Source: a bacterium
GTDB lineage: Bacteria > Myxococcota_A > Bradymonadia > REDH01
Assembly: GCA_030427825.1 (NCBI GenBank)
Contig: JAUICO010000007.1
Coordinates: 1-64,000 of the forward strand
Direction: 5' to 3'
Length of the DNA stretch: 64,000 bases
Made by a program: the position numbers and the translations under genes. Below the pieces are notes generated by a model that saw nothing but the letters and a program-made list of their open reading frames with translations, was not told where the DNA came from and made no database searches. Numbering within the stretch: the stretch's first letter is position 1; each line of letters begins with the position of its first letter. This document shows, piece by piece, positions 61,182 through 64,000 of the stretch.

Positions 61182-61885
61182 TCGAAGACCGCTGTCGGAT
61201 CCCCGGCGTATCCGAAAAGCGAGCGGATGGGCTCGGCAAGGTCGTCCGGGATGGGCGCTCGAATCAGCAGTCGTGTGTCGGCGTCGATGGACAGCTCGAC
61301 GGCTGCGAGGTGCAGCGCCAGTCGCGACAGGCCCCACCGCGCCCGTGCATGGCGATTGATCTCGCCGCGCCCCCAGGTCGAGTCCCCAACGATAGGGTGC
61401 GAGATATGCTTGCAGTGGCGCCGCGCCTGGTGCTTGCGTCCGGTTGCGAGCTGCAGCGCGATCAGGCTCATTCGCTCGACCAGCGACGAACAGATGGGCC
61501 GCATGTGCGTGTGCGCAGCCTTCGCTACGCCGTCGATCTTGATGTCGCGGTTGATCATCATGGCCGTCTTCGGGTGTCCGCGCACGATCGCGACATAGGT
61601 CTTCGTCGTCGCGGGCGAAGACAGGGCGGTCTGCCACCGGGCTGCGTGCTCGCGTTCGCTCGCGAAGAGCACCACGCCGCCGGCTCCGCGGTCGATGCGG
61701 TGTACGGGAAACACGCGGCGTCCACAGATGCGACCCAGCTCCTGGCGCAGGCTACGCTCCTTACTGCCGGCGTAGTGGCTGTTGTGGACCAGCACTCCCG
61801 ACGGCTTGTTGACCGCGATCAGCGTGTCCGACCGGTATAGCAGCGAGTCTTCGGACAGCTGCCAGTCGCACGGGTCTTCGATCAC
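61157..61885 (-). CDS. truC: tRNA pseudouridine synthase, TruC/RluA family
   Basis: The 242-residue enzyme has the family HRIDRGAGGVVLFA motif (catalytic Asp in HRID) and LATGRKHQARRHCKHI with VGDSTWGRGEINR. There is no S4 domain, and the size fits TruC, which modifies U65 of tRNA; assignment within the RluA family is probable, not certain. The ATG overlaps the stop of the lysoplasmalogenase gene. Its 3' end overlaps the desaturase gene. Confidence 0.88.
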   Translation of the reverse strand: MIEDPCDWQLSEDSLLYRSDTLIAVNKPSGVLVHNSHYAGSKERSLRQELGRICGRRVFPVHRIDRGAGGVVLFASEREHAARWQTALSSPATTKTYVAIVRGHPKTAMMINRDIKIDGVAKAAHTHMRPICSSLVERMSLIALQLATGRKHQARRHCKHISHPIVGDSTWGRGEINRHARARWGLSRLALHLAAVELSIDADTRLLIRAPIPDDLAEPIRSLFGYAGDPTAVFDQAPAAAG

Positions 61886-62541
61886 GCGGTAGCGCTCTCA
61901 TCGGTGCCGGCGCGCAGCGACGACAGAGCGATGCCGAGCAGGCCGAGCCAGTACAGCGCGATGATGAAGTAGCGGGCTGAGGCGAACGGTGTGTGAAAGC
62001 GGGAAATCGCGATCAAAGAATCGCTCACGCCAAAGCTCAGTGCGCCCAGGGCTCCTACTACGGCGGAGCCGGCGCCCGGCGGCAGCGCGTTGGATGCCGC
62101 GCGCCACATCATCGTGCAGATCACACACACATAGACGCCAACCGGTACGGCAAGCGCGCCGAGATTCGGCAACACCTGGGAGTAGAGGAGGGCGCCCCAC
62201 AGGACGAATGGAATCGCGAGAGCCGGTCTCATCGTGCGGTCACGGCGGACGAATGCAACGATGAAGAAGAGGTGTCCGACCAGAAAGGCGCCCACACCGA
62301 AGACAAACCAGTCCGGCGACAGCTCCAAGAGGAGGTCCCCAAGGGCGCAGAACACCAGCCCGACCACGGTCGCGCCGCGACCCGGCTCCGCCGCCCCGAA
62401 GCTGCATGTAACCGCGAGAACAAGCGCCGGAATCGTCTTCACCGCGACGCGCAGCCCGTGAAGGTCCAACGCGAGGCCGACATAAAACGCCAACACCGCA
62501 CAGATGGCCAGAGCCCACAGCGGACGCAGCGTCGCTTTCAT
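61882..62541 (-). CDS. Lysoplasmalogenase (YhhN family)
   Basis: The 219-residue protein has about eight hydrophobic helices and matches the YhhN/TMEM86 family, with CALGDLLLELSPDWFVFGVGAF (residues in two helices; Asp and Glu here are family-conserved) and GALSFGVSDSLIAISRF. YhhN enzymes hydrolyse the vinyl-ether bond of lysoplasmalogens. The ATG at 62541 has GGGAG upstream; the frame extends further but without a ribosome site. Stop overlaps truC. Confidence 0.85.
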   Translation of the reverse strand: MKATLRPLWALAICAVLAFYVGLALDLHGLRVAVKTIPALVLAVTCSFGAAEPGRGATVVGLVFCALGDLLLELSPDWFVFGVGAFLVGHLFFIVAFVRRDRTMRPALAIPFVLWGALLYSQVLPNLGALAVPVGVYVCVICTMMWRAASNALPPGAGSAVVGALGALSFGVSDSLIAISRFHTPFASARYFIIALYWLGLLGIALSSLRAGTDESATA

Positions 62542-62623
62542 GTTTTCACTCCCGCCCATGGACCCGCCACTACCAGCGGAGTGGCGCCGCGACGAGAGAC
62601 ATCGCGGGAGGCGCGCGCTCCGA

Positions 62624-63364
62624 TCACAATGTGCGAAAGGCCAGCACGCGCCGGACGAACTCTGCCGGTGCCTCCCGATGGATGTTGTGTCCCGCGCCGG
62701 GCACCACCTCAACGCGGGCCTGCGTCGCACGTCGGCTGATCTCGACGCCGAGCGCACAGTACTTCGGGTCCAGGGCGCCGCTCAGGAACTGAAGCCGATG
62801 TCCCATCGCGGCCAACCTGTCCCATCGCGGCTCGGTGACGCCGGGAGAACAGCCGCGCAGAATCGCCGACCACCGCAACGCGTCCGCCTCGCTCCGCCGC
62901 TCCAACACCGCAGCGTACACTGCCGGGTCTGCGCGCAGAGACGCGAAGAGTGGCAGCGCGTACCAGGTCTCGACAAATGCGGCGCTGCCGAGCTCTCTGA
63001 GTTCGACGGCGCGCGCGGCATCGAGTCGACGTCGCGCAGCGCGCTCCGCTTCGCCGTCGAGCCCGGGATGTGCGCTTTCGAGGGTGATTCGGTCGACCGC
63101 GCCTTCGGCAAGAGAGTGCATCGCCAACGCAACTCTGCCGCCCATCGAGTAGCCTACGAGATGCCACGGCGGCGCCACTTCGGCCGCGCGCAGGTAGCCG
63201 AGCGCCGCCTGCGCCAGGTCAGCGATCGTCGAGGGCCTGCCGGCGCCAATCAAGGCGAGGGGAATCGCGACCGGCGCACTGCCGACAGTGAGGTCCGCGG
63301 TGACGCCGGCCCAGTCGTCGACGTCGCCCAGAAACCCGTGCATGAGGATGATTCGCGAACTCAT
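62624..63364 (-). CDS. Alpha/beta hydrolase, MenH-like
   Basis: The 246-residue hydrolase has LMHGFLGDVDDW (oxyanion region), nucleophile Ser in HLVGYSMGGRVALAM, an Arg-containing cap (ESAHPGLDGEAERAAR) and catalytic His in GAGHNIHREAP. This combination is typical of SHCHC synthase MenH in menaquinone synthesis. Other men genes are not in the window, so other hydrolases of the family cannot be excluded. Confidence 0.8.
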   Translation of the reverse strand: MSSRIILMHGFLGDVDDWAGVTADLTVGSAPVAIPLALIGAGRPSTIADLAQAALGYLRAAEVAPPWHLVGYSMGGRVALAMHSLAEGAVDRITLESAHPGLDGEAERAARRRLDAARAVELRELGSAAFVETWYALPLFASLRADPAVYAAVLERRSEADALRWSAILRGCSPGVTEPRWDRLAAMGHRLQFLSGALDPKYCALGVEISRRATQARVEVVPGAGHNIHREAPAEFVRRVLAFRTL

Positions 63365-63468
63365 GCCCGCTCACTCGCCTGAATCGCCCGCCCGCACAAC
63401 GATGCTCGAGCCCGCGGGCTTGCGAGCGTCGCGCCTCGAGGGGGATCCGGCCGGGCGAGACCCGAGAA

Positions 63469-63499
63469 ACCGACCGGTCAGTCCGACCGACCGGCCGGA
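63469..63499. promoter_or_regulatory. Tandem TetR-type operator-like palindromes
   Basis: ACCGACCGGTCAGT (63469-63482) differs at one symmetric position from a perfect 14-bp palindrome. ACCGACCGGCCGGA (63486-63499) is a second, weaker copy. Centres are 17 bp apart. They lie between the divergent MenH-like and desaturase genes. Confidence 0.4.
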
Positions 63500-63628
63500 T
63501 TCTTCTGTATTTTCCGTGAGTTCCGTCATTGTAATCCCTCAAAACGTCCGGTAGCGAGCCGCCGTCGCGTGCCTTTTGTCAGACACCGCAGGGCACCGAC
63601 GCTTCGTACCGATACCGACGCAGCAGGC

Positions 63629-64000
63629 ATGAACGACACCGCGGAACACGCGACACAGCTTGAGGACGCCCAGCTTGTGCGCGCCACTCGACGCTTCGCC
63701 GTGGAAGACCGGAGGCGAAGCTGGTGGGCGTTGACGACCACCGTCATTGCCATCGCATCGTGCATCGCCATCATCGTTGGTGCGGAGCCGCTTCTCGCCG
63801 GCGCGGGCCTGCACCCCGCTGCCATCTGGGCGATGCGCATCGGAGCCTCGGGCCTGCTCGCCCTCGTCTACGTCCGTCTCTTCATCATGTTTCATGACTA
63901 CGTGCATGGCGCGATGTTCAGGAAGTCGGCGCTCGGCAGGGTGCTCATGGAGGCGGTCGGGCTCTTCATGATGACTGCGAGCTCGGTCTGGCGCGAAACC
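63629..64000 (+). CDS. Fatty-acid desaturase, N-terminal part (cut by window end)
   Basis: An ATG at 63629 opens a frame that continues past the right edge; 124 residues are visible. Two membrane helices (WALTTTVIAIASCIAIIVG and WAMRIGASGLLALVYVRLF) lead to FHDYVHGAMFRKS, the first His box (HDYVHG) of the FA-desaturase family. VWRET at the edge is probably the lead-in to the second His box. A second desaturase within 4 kb implies active lipid modification. Confidence 0.82.
   Translation, partial: MNDTAEHATQLEDAQLVRATRRFAVEDRRRSWWALTTTVIAIASCIAIIVGAEPLLAGAGLHPAAIWAMRIGASGLLALVYVRLFIMFHDYVHGAMFRKSALGRVLMEAVGLFMMTASSVWRET

Overview
The window is 64 kb of dense, high-GC bacterial chromosome with about 60 genes. 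It contains no tRNA, rRNA, CRISPR array, insertion sequence or prophage that I can recognise. Its gene content suggests a predatory or marine delta-proteobacterial lineage of the Myxococcota/Bradymonadota type. The evidence is a membrane Ser/Thr kinase joined to an FGE-like domain, many secreted lipoproteins, a glycine-rich beta-helix surface protein, a secreted protein with an Asp-rich NGVDDDADG motif, and an F0 operon (atpZ-atpI-atpB-atpE) separated from the F1 genes. The lineage is an inference, not a database result.

Layout: 1-5.1 kb holds envelope and secreted proteins (glycine-rich protein cut by the left edge, lipoprotein S9 peptidase, outer-membrane barrel). 5.3-13.8 kb is housekeeping: gyrA, hemL, atpZ-atpI-atpB-atpE, then convergent surA-pdxA. 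13.8-20.2 kb has an SF1 helicase, a membrane protein, a coiled-coil protein and an MDR dehydrogenase/AidB-like pair. 20.4-26.8 kb has the kinase-FGE protein, a triple-repeat secreted protein, an M20 amidohydrolase and a membrane protein. 26.8-29.6 kb is a sulfur operon (SQR-like flavoprotein, DUF1641-DsrC fusion, DsrE). 29.8-32.8 kb has a methyltransferase, a PHP phosphatase, a small orphan gene and a lower-GC YoaK-like gene.

32.9-39.3 kb is the most unusual part: a tight five-gene minus-strand operon with HMG-CoA lyase, enoyl-CoA hydratase, a secreted purple-acid-phosphatase-like enzyme, a lipoprotein closely matching the FAM20 family of secretory-pathway kinases, and BioA. A kinase and a phosphatase that both appear to work outside the cytoplasm sit side by side. 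39.4-48.6 kb is mixed: DCC protein, DUF72, ECF sigma/anti-sigma, a flavoprotein, purE, rpsD, J-domain, Rieske, lipoproteins and PilZ.

48.8-56.5 kb is information processing and cell wall: rng diverging from rho-rpmE2-prfA across a 770-bp leader, then dusB-mltG-ruvX, with a cluster of palindromic repeats between prfA and dusB. 56.7-64 kb holds an orphan Dam-type methylase and lipid genes: a GMC oxidoreductase with a small partner, two fatty-acid desaturases (the second cut by the right edge), lysoplasmalogenase, TruC and a MenH-like hydrolase. Tandem palindromes resembling TetR-family operators precede the last desaturase.
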